From positions 310,001 through 374,000 of the forward strand of contig NZ_JAQAGZ010000002.1 of the NCBI RefSeq assembly GCF_027533625.1: a stretch of DNA of 64,000 nt, given 5' to 3'. Shown here piece by piece: positions 9,331 through 17,188 of this stretch. The position numbers and the translations under genes were made by a program. This stretch comes from Paenibacillus gyeongsangnamensis (GTDB lineage Bacteria > Bacillota > Bacilli > Paenibacillales > NBRC-103111). Each line of letters begins with the position of its first letter. Position 1 is the stretch's first letter. Under the pieces are notes generated by a model, which was given only the letters and a program-made list of their open reading frames with translations, had not been told where the DNA came from and made no database searches.

Positions 9331-9455
9331 GATATGAACCCGATTCTGCTGAAGCCGAAGAAGGACATGGTGTCACAGGTCCTGGTGCACGGCAAGCCTT
9401 ACAACCGTTATGCTGCAGGGCACGGGGTCCGATGTCGGCAAAAGCCTGCAGATAT
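9331..9455 (+). pseudogene. cobQ: Scrambled N-terminal pieces of CobQ
   Basis: On the plus strand, opposite in direction to the CobQ C-terminal fragment, 9331-9400 reads TTDMNPILLKPKKDMVSQVL, the segment that follows Walker A by ~70 residues in CobQ. Then 9410-9450 reads MLQGTGSDVGKSLQ, the CobQ N-terminus with its P-loop. The order is reversed relative to a real gene. At least one inversion and one deletion/rearrangement are needed to explain this. Confidence 0.6.
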
Positions 9456-9675
9456 CCACGCAGAATCCACGGCTGTCTGCCGACCTCCGCATAGAACTAT
9501 CCAAGCCCATGGCGAGAAAGGATAGCGGTCCTCCCGCTAGAATGCCTACTAGCATCCAGGGGTTGTATGCATCCCGACGTTTCGACCGTAACAGTGCAAG
9601 AAACAGTACGGGAACGAAATGTTCAGTTCCTTTGGCATTGGCAGGCATGTATCCCGTACTTTTCTTGCGTGTTTT
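9456..9675. other. Unassigned interval after the scrambled cobQ pieces
   Basis: A minus-strand frame (GTEHFVPVLFLALLRSKRR...NPWMLVGILAGGPLSFLAMG) has the look of two transmembrane helices from a transporter, but I cannot name the family. It has no RBS or proper start and merges into the reversed cobQ sequence, so I treat it as debris. Confidence 0.3.
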
Positions 9676-10110
9676 CTAATGGTTCAATTTTTCTTGTGTT
9701 GTCCACAATCCCGCTGATGGAGTGCTGATAAAATAAATTTCTTCTCCATTTTCCAATCGATTAAACCCATTTTTAAGTTTATCGATTGGATAGAGTTGCA
9801 ACGCTTTGTTGTAATCCAAATATTGATAATGAACAGACTCAACTTCTTCTTTCGTTAAATACTTGGGAGCGTAAGTAATTTTAAATCTTCCTTCTGACGA
9901 ACCGTGAATGAGATGTGCAGTAGCATGGGTCAGATCCTGCAGATCCTCGTTGTTCTTCCAATGCTGGATGATTCGGTCCATACCGGCAAACATCCCCCAA
10001 AAATCGCAACTAAATACACGACTTCCCATCAGCAGCTGCATATAGAATCCGAAAACCGGAATTCGCTCAGCGATGGCATAGATCCTTTTCAGATTATCCT
10101 CTTCTGACAG
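9676..10110 (-). pseudogene. C-terminal fragment of an unrecognised conserved protein (possibly LarA-like)
   Basis: The open frame begins near 10110 without a start and reads SEEDNLKRIYAIAERIPVF, then CDFWGMFAGMDRII, ATAHLIHGSSEGRFKITYAP and GEEIYFISTPSAGLWTTQ to a stop at 9676. Only about 145 residues of C-terminal character remain. The ending recalls larger members of the nickel-pincer lactate racemase (LarA-like) superfamily, but this is from memory of a pattern and uncertain. Gene neighbours (aroA upstream, debris downstream) give no help. Confidence 0.4.
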
Positions 10111-10147
10111 CGATTTCCGTTTCCGTTTCTATTTTTTCCTCACATTC

Positions 10148-11224
10148 TTATTCGTTAAGTAGTCCCGATTGTTTGACTTCCGTGTAGAATCGTTTAAATT
10201 CTTCGAAATTCAGTTGTTGTGCAGCGTCAGATAGTGCTGTTGAAGGTTCCGGGTGCACCTCAACCATTACGCCATCGGCCCCAGCGGCAAGAGCCGCCTT
10301 GGCGCAAGGCGCCATAATGTCCTTTCGACCGGTTGAATGAGTAACATCGACAAGCACCGGAAGATGGCTTTCCTGTTTCAGAATCGGTACGGCAGAAATA
10401 TCTAGCGTGTTTCGCGTCGCTTTCTCATAAGTTCGTATACCTCGTTCAATCAGCATAACTTGTGTGTTGCCACGCGAAACAATGTATTCTGCAGCATGGA
10501 GGAATTCTTCAATCGTTCCCGCCAAACCTCGTTTTAGTAAGACTGGTGTACGCACATCTCCCGCCGCTTTAAGCAACTCAAAGTTTTGCATATTTCTCGC
10601 ACCAATCTGGATAACATCGATATAATTGCAGGCCATTTCGATATGGGAAGGGTCGACAATTTCACTTATCGTTTTTAATCCAAATTCAGTTCCAACTTCT
10701 TTCAGGATTTTCAGCCCCTCTTTCCCCAAACCTTGGAAATCATAAGGGGAAGTCCTTGGCTTGTATGCCCCCCCTCGCATTACAGTAATGCCTGCTGCTT
10801 TTAGAGCCGCGGCTACTTGACGAACCTGCCCATAGCTTTCTACCGAGCATGGTCCAGCAATCATGACGGGCTTTCCACCACCGACCGAAATATTGCCCAA
10901 ATTAATGATTGTATTTTCCTTTTGAGTATTACGGCTTACCAACAAATGCTTTTTGTGCTCCTCTTGTTGAAGGTTCAAAGAAGCTTGAAAAATTTGTTTG
11001 AACAGATGCCGGATGGTTTTATCATCGAATGGTCCTTTATTATTAGCGACTAACACATCAAGCATGTACTTTTCTCGTATCGGATCAAACTCTGGTACTC
11101 CCTGCTTTTCTTTCTCTTCTCCAATTTCCTGAGAAATGCGTGCCCGTTCCGACAGTATTTCCAAAAGTTGAACGTTAATCGTATCCAATTTTTCACGTAA
11201 TTGATTTAAATCTCGTAGAGTCAT
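10148..11224 (-). CDS. aroA: Bifunctional chorismate mutase / DAHP synthase
   Basis: 358 residues with the domain order of Bacillus AroA. Residues ~1-90 are an AroQ-type chorismate mutase ([27 protein letters not shown]). Residues ~105-358 are a type I-beta DAHP synthase ([81 protein letters not shown]). It condenses PEP and erythrose-4-phosphate at the entry to the shikimate pathway, and the mutase domain gives feedback sensing of chorismate/prephenate. The ATG is preceded by GAGGAGAG. It stands alone on the minus strand, without other aro genes. Confidence 0.92.
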   Translation of the reverse strand: MTLRDLNQLREKLDTINVQLLEILSERARISQEIGEEKEKQGVPEFDPIREKYMLDVLVANNKGPFDDKTIRHLFKQIFQASLNLQQEEHKKHLLVSRNTQKENTIINLGNISVGGGKPVMIAGPCSVESYGQVRQVAAALKAAGITVMRGGAYKPRTSPYDFQGLGKEGLKILKEVGTEFGLKTISEIVDPSHIEMACNYIDVIQIGARNMQNFELLKAAGDVRTPVLLKRGLAGTIEEFLHAAEYIVSRGNTQVMLIERGIRTYEKATRNTLDISAVPILKQESHLPVLVDVTHSTGRKDIMAPCAKAALAAGADGVMVEVHPEPSTALSDAAQQLNFEEFKRFYTEVKQSGLLNE

Positions 11225-11509
11225 AATGTTCTCTCCTCATTTATCATAAGTAAGAAATAATCGCTACTTTCCTTGGATAGTCAAAATTCATGTACGTATC
11301 CCCCCTACCCATCATACGAATACGTTTATTAACATTAGCAGATTAGATACAAAAGAAACCTACCAATTGCTTATTTTTTTACCCATCCATAGCTGCTCCT
11401 CTTTTCGAGTGCCTAAATTTCAAGTAAGAACCAATCTTCTCGCCTTAAACGGTGTTATTACACGAATGATCAGAGCTCAAGGAAAAGTAGTTGGGACAAA
11501 AGAAATGAT

Positions 11510-11523
11510 ATTGGATGGTTACT
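11510..11523 (+). promoter_or_regulatory. TTGGATGGTTAC half-site upstream of hemQ remnant
   Basis: ATTGGATGGTTAC is identical to the downstream half-site of the hisC operator and lies 85 bp before the hemQ start, the same distance as at other copies. A partner half-site at 24 bp is not evident; TTGGGAC occurs 20 bp upstream. Confidence 0.45.
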
Positions 11524-11586
11524 TCAAAAAATATTTAAGCTACTATTTGACTGGCTTCACCATTAGTGTTAAGAAAATGAAAGGGT

Positions 11587-12003
11587 GTGAATGATATGAA
11601 TAAGGTCACTCAAACGCTTGATGGTTGGTATACCCTACACGACTTTCGTTCAATCAATTGGAATTCTTGGAAAAAGCTCAGCATAAAGGATCGGCAACTT
11701 GACTTAAACGAACTGCGATCTTGCCTTAAGCAATGGGGTTCTCTCGAGGAACAAAAGCTTGGTAGCACAGCAATTTACACCATCGTTGGTCAAAAAGCGG
11801 ATTTCTACTTTCTGCATATGCGTGATACATTGGAAGAACTGAACGAGTTAGAAAACAAGTTTAACAAGACAAGTTTTGCAGATCATACGACGCCAGTTTA
11901 TTCTTACCTGAGTGTAGTCGAACTAAGCAACTATATAACAAAATCTTCGGATTCAGATCCATTGCAAAATCCAGAAATAATCGGGGGTCATTTTATTTGC
12001 TGA
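11587..12003 (+). pseudogene. hemQ: HemQ (coproheme decarboxylase / chlorite-dismutase family), truncated
   Basis: Reads TLDGWYTLHDFRSINWNSWK, then KADFYFLHMRDTLEELNELENKFNK and VYSYLSVVELSNYI, which is the N-terminal half of Firmicute HemQ (about 250 residues, coprohaem to haem b in the Gram-positive haem pathway). The frame ends after ENPEIIGGHFIC near residue 135. The second ferredoxin-like half carrying the haem-binding His and the conserved Tyr-rich segment is missing. AAAGGG precedes ATG 11596, which is probably the native start. A TTGGATGGTTAC half-site lies 85 bp upstream. Confidence 0.7.
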
Positions 12004-12177
12004 CGACTGGGAGAGGTCCAATGTTGCAATCAGAATTCCTTCCTCGTTATACAACGTCCATGCTTATCGAATAAGATGGGCACGGACTGAATTACCTTCA
12101 TAAATCGATTTTTCATTCTACTATTCCTCGCAACGTAGATTTATTTTGATAATAGTAGGAAATCACAACAATATATT

Positions 12178-12247
12178 GGCCCGGAGGGGATCGAACCCAC
12201 GACCTGATGATTAGCAGTCAACTGCTCTACCACTGAGCTACGGGCCT
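12178..12247 (-). tRNA. tRNA with GCU (Ser) anticodon but short variable loop
   Basis: The minus strand folds as D stem GCTC/GAGC with loop AGTGGTA, anticodon arm with loop CTGCTAA (anticodon GCU), a 5-nt variable loop AGGTC, and a T arm with loop TTCGATC. The acceptor has six clean pairs (GGCCCG/CGGGCC) but no good first pair, the T stem has one T-T mismatch, the anticodon stem has one T-T mismatch, and CCA is not encoded. Normal bacterial tRNA-Ser has a long variable arm, so this is atypical. It may be a degenerate tRNA or a specialised one. Confidence 0.65.
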
Positions 12248-12415
12248 AAAATGTAGACTTTAACTACGTTGCATTCAACGATTATTTAACTATCCATGCC
12301 TTAATCGATCGTTCTACAGGATCCGCATGCAAGCCATGGACAATCCTTCGCTTCTTCACCATACAATGAATTCTCCCCGCAAGCTGCAGGGTATCTTATA
12401 TAGTCGCTCGCTTCG

Positions 12416-12770
12416 CTCTCTCAGAAAAAACTCAGTTGCTCACCGTCGATCTTTTCATGTAACTTTTCATATTCCTGCTCCGTCCCTTGGTTTTTCACTT
12501 AGTTTCGGATTGTCGCCTCACTTCCGAACTTACTCACTGTATTGACGAAGTATCCGTCCGACCAGAATTGCCCGCCCCATAACTTCTTCTTTACTATCGC
12601 TTTGATATCTCCAGACATATTTCTTTCAGGGTTATATCGACTTCCTTACTGAATACTGCTCTTCTGTACTTCACTGGACAAACAAAATGATACATGAGCA
12701 CCGATACGTTGTGTGATTTATGAACATACTCACTCAAATCACAGATTTTCTGATGTGCTCATTATACAGC
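12416..12770 (-). pseudogene. tnpA: IS200/IS605-type Y1 transposase (TnpA) remnant
   Basis: Across broken frames the minus strand gives the family pattern in order: SFCLSSEVQ (from WHFVWCPKYR-type sequence), YRRAVFSKEVD, an ISGDI segment, KLWGGQFWSDGYFVNTVSKFGSEATIRN, then EYEKLHEKIDGEQLSFF. GQFWSDGYFV...VG..SEATIR matches the segment around the catalytic Tyr region of Y1 HUH transposases. Several stops and frameshifts make it dead. It lies directly beside the odd tRNA. Confidence 0.6.
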
Positions 12771-12854
12771 AAAGCCTAAGTTAGTTACGTATCAAGTTGC
12801 GGGGAATTAGAACTTAAGAGATTAAATTCAATATAACAATTGAACTTCAGTTAA

Positions 12855-12888
12855 TAACCATCCAATCTTAATTTTTCAGTACCAACCG
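12855..12888 (-). promoter_or_regulatory. Direct-repeat operator, minus orientation (24-bp spacing)
   Basis: On the minus strand GCGGTTGGTAC is followed 24 bp later (start to start) by ATTGGATGGTTAT. A TTATAT -10-like hexamer lies about 30 bp beyond. The gene it once served is lost; only the transposase remnant lies downstream. Confidence 0.55.
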
Positions 12889-12902
12889 CTTCGTCAATCG
12901 AA

Positions 12903-12938
12903 TCGGATTGATTTAATGTTATACAATTGGGTGGTTAC
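12903..12938 (+). promoter_or_regulatory. Direct-repeat operator upstream of dapA (24-bp spacing)
   Basis: TCGGATTG (12903) and TTGGGTGGTTAC (12927) are spaced 24 bp. The sequence after the second half (TTACTTT...GGG...GTTTTAC) closely resembles that after the hisC operator. It faces dapA but is 341 bp from its start, farther than at the other copies. Confidence 0.6.
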
Positions 12939-13267
12939 TTTTTAGGGGAAGTGTTTTACCTTTTTACCATAAAGGAATTTCGAATCAGACCGAGGGGAGT
13001 GAAGCATGAAAGGCAATATCGCAACGGAGCACGAAAAACGTTGTACAATTGTTGTTTTATCAAGTATTTAAAAACTGAAAATCTTCTTTGTTGAAAACAT
13101 GGGAAACTTTTTCTAGCAGGGTCGATCCGTATAACTCGAATATATTATGCTTTTTGGCTCGAAGAACTTAGGTTCGAGAGATGGGAATCTGCGAAATAGT
13201 ATCTCGTTGAACGAAAAATGAAAGTCTGGCAAAGCCAGCGTGCATTGAACATCACGTACAAGAGGAA

Positions 13268-14155
13268 ATGGAGTTGAAAGCTGTGCTGACAGAACATACT
13301 TTACATGGCGTTATGGTTCCCATTGTTACGCCTTTTGATCATCGTGGAAATTTAGATATAGAATCATTTGAAGGATTGGTTCAACGTTTGGTAAGCAGGG
13401 GAATTCACGGTCTGGTTATTAACGGAACTACCGGGGAATCCCCTGTGATTGAATCCCAAGAGTTGGAGTCCCTTATTGTATCGGCTCGCAAAGTAATGGC
13501 TACATCACAAGTCATACCGCTTATTGTTGGAACGGGATCTAATGATACTTCAGCTACAATAATAAGAACAGCACAAGCTAAATCTCTCGGGGCTGATGCT
13601 GCCCTCGTTGTTACCCCCTATTATAATCGTCCATCGCAACAAGGCATCATCCAGCATTATCAGGCTTTGGCCGAGGCAGAACTGCCAATTATTCTATATG
13701 ATATCCCTCATCGTACTGGGGTATCGCTGGAAGTTGAAACTGTTAAAACCATTATGAAAATGGATCATGTGATTGGGCTTAAAGAAGGTACAGGCAATAT
13801 ACAGCGTGTTTTCAAACTGGCCCGATCCATATCCAAACCACTCCTATGCGGGGAAGATGTTCTTTTTTTTGCGTCCTTATGCTGCGGTGCTAAAGGTGGA
13901 ATTCTAGCCAGCGCTAACCTGGACAGTGACCAGTTTGTTCAAGTGTACGAGCTTTTCCGTGTAGGAAAAATAGAGGAGTCCTGTGCGTTGTTTCACCAGT
14001 TGTTGCCACTCGTTGAATTCCTATTTTCAGAGCCGAATCCGGCTCCACTAAAATGGCTTCTCGCTCAACATGGGTATATCCGTTCAGATCGACTCCGCCT
14101 GCCTATGACAACGATCAGCAGTGAAGCAACCAAGATCGGAACTCAACTGCTCTAA
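13268..14155 (+). CDS. dapA: 4-hydroxy-tetrahydrodipicolinate synthase
   Basis: 295 residues, full length. It condenses pyruvate with aspartate semialdehyde in the lysine/diaminopimelate pathway. Visible active-site elements are INGTTGESPVI (Thr-Thr pair), VVTPYYNRPSQQG (catalytic Tyr), ILYDIPHRTGV (Arg that binds the substrate carboxylate) and VIGLKEGTGN (Schiff-base Lys near residue 170). The start is uncertain: ATG 13268 is close behind AAGAGG, while GTG 13283 has GGAG 9 bp upstream. It has no operon partner. The ~330 bp leader contains a hairpin (CTCGAA...TTCGAG, 13159-13177) but no lysine riboswitch that I can recognise. Confidence 0.88.
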   Translation: MELKAVLTEHTLHGVMVPIVTPFDHRGNLDIESFEGLVQRLVSRGIHGLVINGTTGESPVIESQELESLIVSARKVMATSQVIPLIVGTGSNDTSATIIRTAQAKSLGADAALVVTPYYNRPSQQGIIQHYQALAEAELPIILYDIPHRTGVSLEVETVKTIMKMDHVIGLKEGTGNIQRVFKLARSISKPLLCGEDVLFFASLCCGAKGGILASANLDSDQFVQVYELFRVGKIEESCALFHQLLPLVEFLFSEPNPAPLKWLLAQHGYIRSDRLRLPMTTISSEATKIGTQLL

Positions 14156-14364
14156 AGAAACATGGGAGAATGATCTAGTAGTAGTTTCAATCGGAATTGC
14201 TAAACCCGATCAGATCCTAGCCTGGCTGCTATACTCAATTTCCTGATCCATTGATTAACTTTTTACGCTCTATGCAAGTAGTCCGATGAGAAACAAGTAA
14301 AGGTAGCATTCAAAATAAGGCTGAGTTAGAAGTTCAACTCAACGCTGGAGTTAAAATATCTTGG

Positions 14365-14410
14365 GGAGGCTCGAATTCTTGTACCAGATTCATCTCATCA
14401 TCGAGCCTCC
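14365..14410. terminator. Inverted repeat between dapA and metE remnant
   Basis: GGAGGCTCGA (14365-14374) pairs with TCGAGCCTCC (14401-14410), followed by AATTTTAAT. It fits a terminator for dapA and/or the convergent metE remnant. Confidence 0.5.
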
Positions 14411-14439
14411 AATTTTAATAATTCCATAAAGATGATATT

Positions 14440-14880
14440 GGTAAAACAAGTTCGGGTTCAATACCTGCAGGGCACGGTCAATCAAGCCCGTCATTTCCTC
14501 TACCGTTGGTGGATGTCGTACACGCCCAGACCGATTCCCTTGCTATACGTGTTCGATTCGAAGCTACCGATCAGTTCGCCATGGCTCCGGGATGATTCGA
14601 TCGAGATCACATCTGCGTTCATCGCCTCAATAGAATCAATCATGTCATGAAATTCAGAGTAGCACATATGCGTGTGGATCTGCGTCTCATCCTAAGTCTC
14701 GGACCGCCCATGCTAGATACTCAGCTTGATTGGATTCCTTGAGAGGCAAACCTTCACGAACGGCGGGCTCGTCAACTTGAATCATGCAGATGCTGGCATC
14801 GGCATCCTTTAGCTTCCGCCTCGCTTCGGACACCCTTACCCTTGGCTAACGGATGTCGCTCGATAGCCCCCGGTCGGGAA
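14440..14880 (-). pseudogene. metE: Cobalamin-independent methionine synthase (MetE), C-terminal remnant
   Basis: Over three broken frames the minus strand gives [20 protein letters not shown], then [48 protein letters not shown] and [23 protein letters not shown]. This is the MetE catalytic C-domain in correct order; the HTHMC motif carries the zinc ligands. A stop before DETQ and a frameshift after YDIH break it, and it ends where the zinc-site Cys of NPDCGLKTR would follow. The sense of decay is the same as in the cysI, hemQ and malic enzyme remnants nearby. Confidence 0.75.
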
Positions 14881-15034
14881 TATCACTGGGACATCCATAC
14901 TGGGCATAAAACTAGAAGAAGGCTTGCAGAGACAGGTTTGCCGTAGCGTTGAGAGTCATTATGAAATAAATTGAGACCGCCAAAAGGAATTAAGAGATCC
15001 CTCGTTGACGGTCTATTGACATCTTTGTTTCATT

Positions 15035-15193
15035 TTAGTTTATGATGATCCCATTAAACAATTTTTCATTCCCGAGCATTAAGTTAATAAGAAAGTAAAA
15101 CAACGGTGACGCTAAGAGAACAAAAAATATAATGGTTAACGGAACAAGACCATTCAATCTTTGTTCATAATTGCTTACGTTTGTTTTCTTCAT
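15035..15193 (-). CDS. Small membrane protein, 52 residues
   Basis: A complete small frame runs from ATG 15193 (RBS AAAGGGG about 10 bp upstream) to TAA. The protein starts MKKTNVSNYEQRLNG, then has one long hydrophobic segment (LVPLTIIFFVLLASPLFYFLI), and ends GNEKLFNGIIIN. The pattern of a short charged N-terminus and one or two membrane passes looks real. I know no function. It is followed by a GACCG/CGGTC inverted repeat and lies upstream of nothing obvious. Confidence 0.5.
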   Translation of the reverse strand: MKKTNVSNYEQRLNGLVPLTIIFFVLLASPLFYFLINLMLGNEKLFNGIIIN

Positions 15194-15375
15194 TTTCAGT
15201 TTTCCCCTTTCTATTATTTCTATAAGTCCGTGACATCCATATTGTAAAACTGAATGTCGATTAAATCCCCATCCAATATCACGATATTTTCACCCTCCAT
15301 GTTCACTTTGTTGCAATATTTATTTAAATCTGACGGCATTTACATAGCCATATCCAGACTCTTCGATTTGGCTGG

Positions 15376-16109
15376 TCAATCATATTGTTTATAGAGAGTC
15401 ACCATAACAAACATGAATAAACATGTGACCGATGTTCCGAACGGCAGAAACTTTACGATTTCCTTTGGCAGAATAAAGGGGAACAGCGAAAACGCATAGA
15501 TGGCGGGCATACGTATCTTCATCATCTTTTGCAATAAAAGCATTAAAAACATATCGACTATTGTAATAACTATCAAACTATCTATAGATAAAAACAATAA
15601 AGTACCTGTTGTAGAGGAGATCGTTAACTCTATCCCTTGCTTAAGCGCAATCGTTTCACTATAATTCGCTTTTTGTAGCATCAATCCGAATAAAAAAAAC
15701 CATCATTATTACAAAGGTTTCGAAGAAAATAAGAAAGACTAGTGACACATCGTGTGCGTTCGTAATCAAAGGAAGCAGACCCGTAGCAAGGGATGGAGCA
15801 AAATTTGATTGGATAAGACGTAAACAGAGCATGATTAGGACTAACTTAATGCCTATAAACATGGACCATTTGGAGAATCTGATTAATAGTGAAACCAACA
15901 GCCGAAGTCATAGTCGGTGCAAGACAATTCTTCAAAGGATCTCTTAACCAATTAGGGTCCCGATATGCCCACATGGCAATAGCCATCGCCGCTATTTCAG
16001 GTAGAATAAACTCATTATTGTGAATAATAACGGAACTGATGACCATGCTAATGATTAAAATAAAAGCAGCTGTATAAGAATAAAGAGGAACTTTCTTTTC
16101 TCTGTTCAT
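15376..16109 (-). pseudogene. HPP-like integral membrane protein, frameshifted
   Basis: Three successive frames, each overlapping the next, together form one membrane protein: YTAAFILIISMVISSVII...FILPEIAAMAIAMWAYRDPNWLRDP, then LVLIMLCLRLIQSNFAPSLATGLLPLITNAHDVS, then LLQKMMKIRMPAIYAFSLFPFILP. It is a paralogue of the intact protein at 35535-36086, sharing ILPEIAAMA and SLATGLLPL/SIATGLLPL. Frame breaks fall near 15850-15900 and 15660-15685. Both motifs are reminiscent of the HPP family, but that label is tentative. It overlaps the histidine phosphatase fragment upstream by adjacency (1 bp apart). Confidence 0.6.
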
Positions 16110-16541
16110 TTACTCTTCTTCCTTGGGATGAGTTGTATCTACATCGATTGCGTAATGAGTGGTATCTCCATACAGTTCTATAACAGATTTGTCATCCTTC
16201 AACACCATTTTATTTAGACTGGCCGGTTTGATATCCGGTATTCTCGCTATATCACTTAATGTGTTCCCGGAGTAATAGTTCATGATGACTTTCAAAGTAA
16301 TACGGTGAGAAACAACAAGAACATTTCCCCCTTTAAATGTGGATAGGATATCTTTCATAGCGGAAAGGCCCGTACCACTATGCTCTGGGTTTATCCCGGA
16401 AATCAACTCCGCGGTGCGTACAGCTCTAGGACTTGAACTTGAGATAACGCCGTCCCATTTGATTGTCTTTAAACGCTCCCGCAATTGTGCAGCTTGTCTT
16501 AGACCCTCTCGAGTTAACCATATCGCTTCCCCTTTCTTCAT
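16110..16541 (-). pseudogene. Histidine phosphatase (phosphoglycerate-mutase-like) fragment
   Basis: IWLTREGLRQAAQLRERLKTIKWDGVISSSSPRAVRTAELISG matches the family after its N-terminal strand, and NVLVVSHRITLKVIMNYYSG carries the second conserved His. The first catalytic motif (RHG near the N-terminus) is absent. The middle region that normally contains the acid residue (L.E...G.WEG) is reduced to a few residues. Without the nucleophilic His the protein should be inactive. It could be a 5'-truncated gene; no RHG-like codons are visible just upstream. Confidence 0.55.
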
Positions 16542-16585
16542 TACTTGGAGTATAGCTTCGAAATGTATAAAATAGTCCGGCTTAA

Positions 16586-16653
16586 AAATAAAATCGTGTT
16601 ATGTTCTCACGAGCCGACTTACTTAGAAGGCTACAAACGCGATTTTATTTCGA
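16586..16653. repeat. Inverted repeat AAATAAAATCG / CGATTTTATTT
   Basis: Arms at about 16586-16597 and 16640-16653 flank a 40-nt spacer. It may be a weak terminator between the sulfite reductase and phosphatase remnants. Confidence 0.35.
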
Positions 16654-16699
16654 TAATCCTTAAAAATAAAGCTTAAAACTGGAATCCCGCATAAGAAAT

Positions 16700-16886
16700 C
16701 AAAAACAACTCCTTGGAAAGTGCTTCCATGGAGTTCTCTCACGGTCGTCCTGCTGATAGACACGGTGGAACTTTAGCAACTGAACGTTCTCGGTTGGTCG
16801 TCTTGAAGGGCCTCCTTAATAGTTCCTCTCAGGTTACGGCTCTGCCTCTTGATGATCTCGATCTTCGACACTTTCTCATCGCCCAT
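16700..16886 (-). pseudogene. cysI: Sulfite/nitrite reductase haemoprotein (CysI-like), N-terminal fragment
   Basis: From ATG 16886 the frame reads MGDEKVSKIEIIKRQSRNLR, continuing GTIKEALQDDQPRT, then shifts frame to NVQLLKFHRVYQQDDRERTP. This matches the N-terminus of assimilatory sulfite reductase beta subunits (K..SR.LRGTI.EEL...LLKFHG.YQQDDRD). A middle fragment of the same kind of protein sits at 35125-35445 on the other strand. A 24-bp direct-repeat operator lies about 155 bp upstream. Confidence 0.6.
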
Positions 16887-17040
16887 AGATGTCAAAGAAT
16901 ATCACTCCTTGTTAAAATTCCCACTTGACCACTTTGATAAATGAAAAAGCGCTAAAACAAAACATCCAAAGGGGCATTTTTTGACCCACCCATTGCAAAA
17001 GTACTCTATTCTTTAGTCTTTGTTCTTTCTTCCGTAGAAG

Positions 17041-17073
17041 ACCATCCAATTCGAAGTGTAAAACACCATCCAT
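17041..17073 (-). promoter_or_regulatory. Direct-repeat operator between cysI remnant and mocR (24-bp spacing)
   Basis: On the minus strand ATGGATGGTG is followed by ATTGGATGGTC with exactly 24 bp between equivalent bases. It points to the sulfite reductase remnant and lies 116 bp upstream of the divergent mocR start, so it could also serve autoregulation. Confidence 0.65.
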
Positions 17074-17188
17074 GTTCAATGAATTGATAGACATTTGTTA
17101 TAAACCACGTCTTCTTATTTGAAAATGAGTGTTATGATAAAAATCACAATCATGGATATTCTAATACAAAACAGAGGAGGTGGAGATC

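Noticed and set aside
11367..11594. 75-residue frame upstream of hemQ
   Set aside because: It contains the TTGGATGGTTAC half-site, overlaps the hemQ start, has no RBS and no coding character.
13000..13267. Long dapA leader as a possible lysine riboswitch or T-box
   Set aside because: I found no conserved lysine-riboswitch junction sequences and no T-box AGGGTGG-type antiterminator; only a simple hairpin is present.
16912..17094. 60-residue minus-strand frame upstream of mocR
   Set aside because: It runs through the direct-repeat operator, has no good RBS and no family resemblance.
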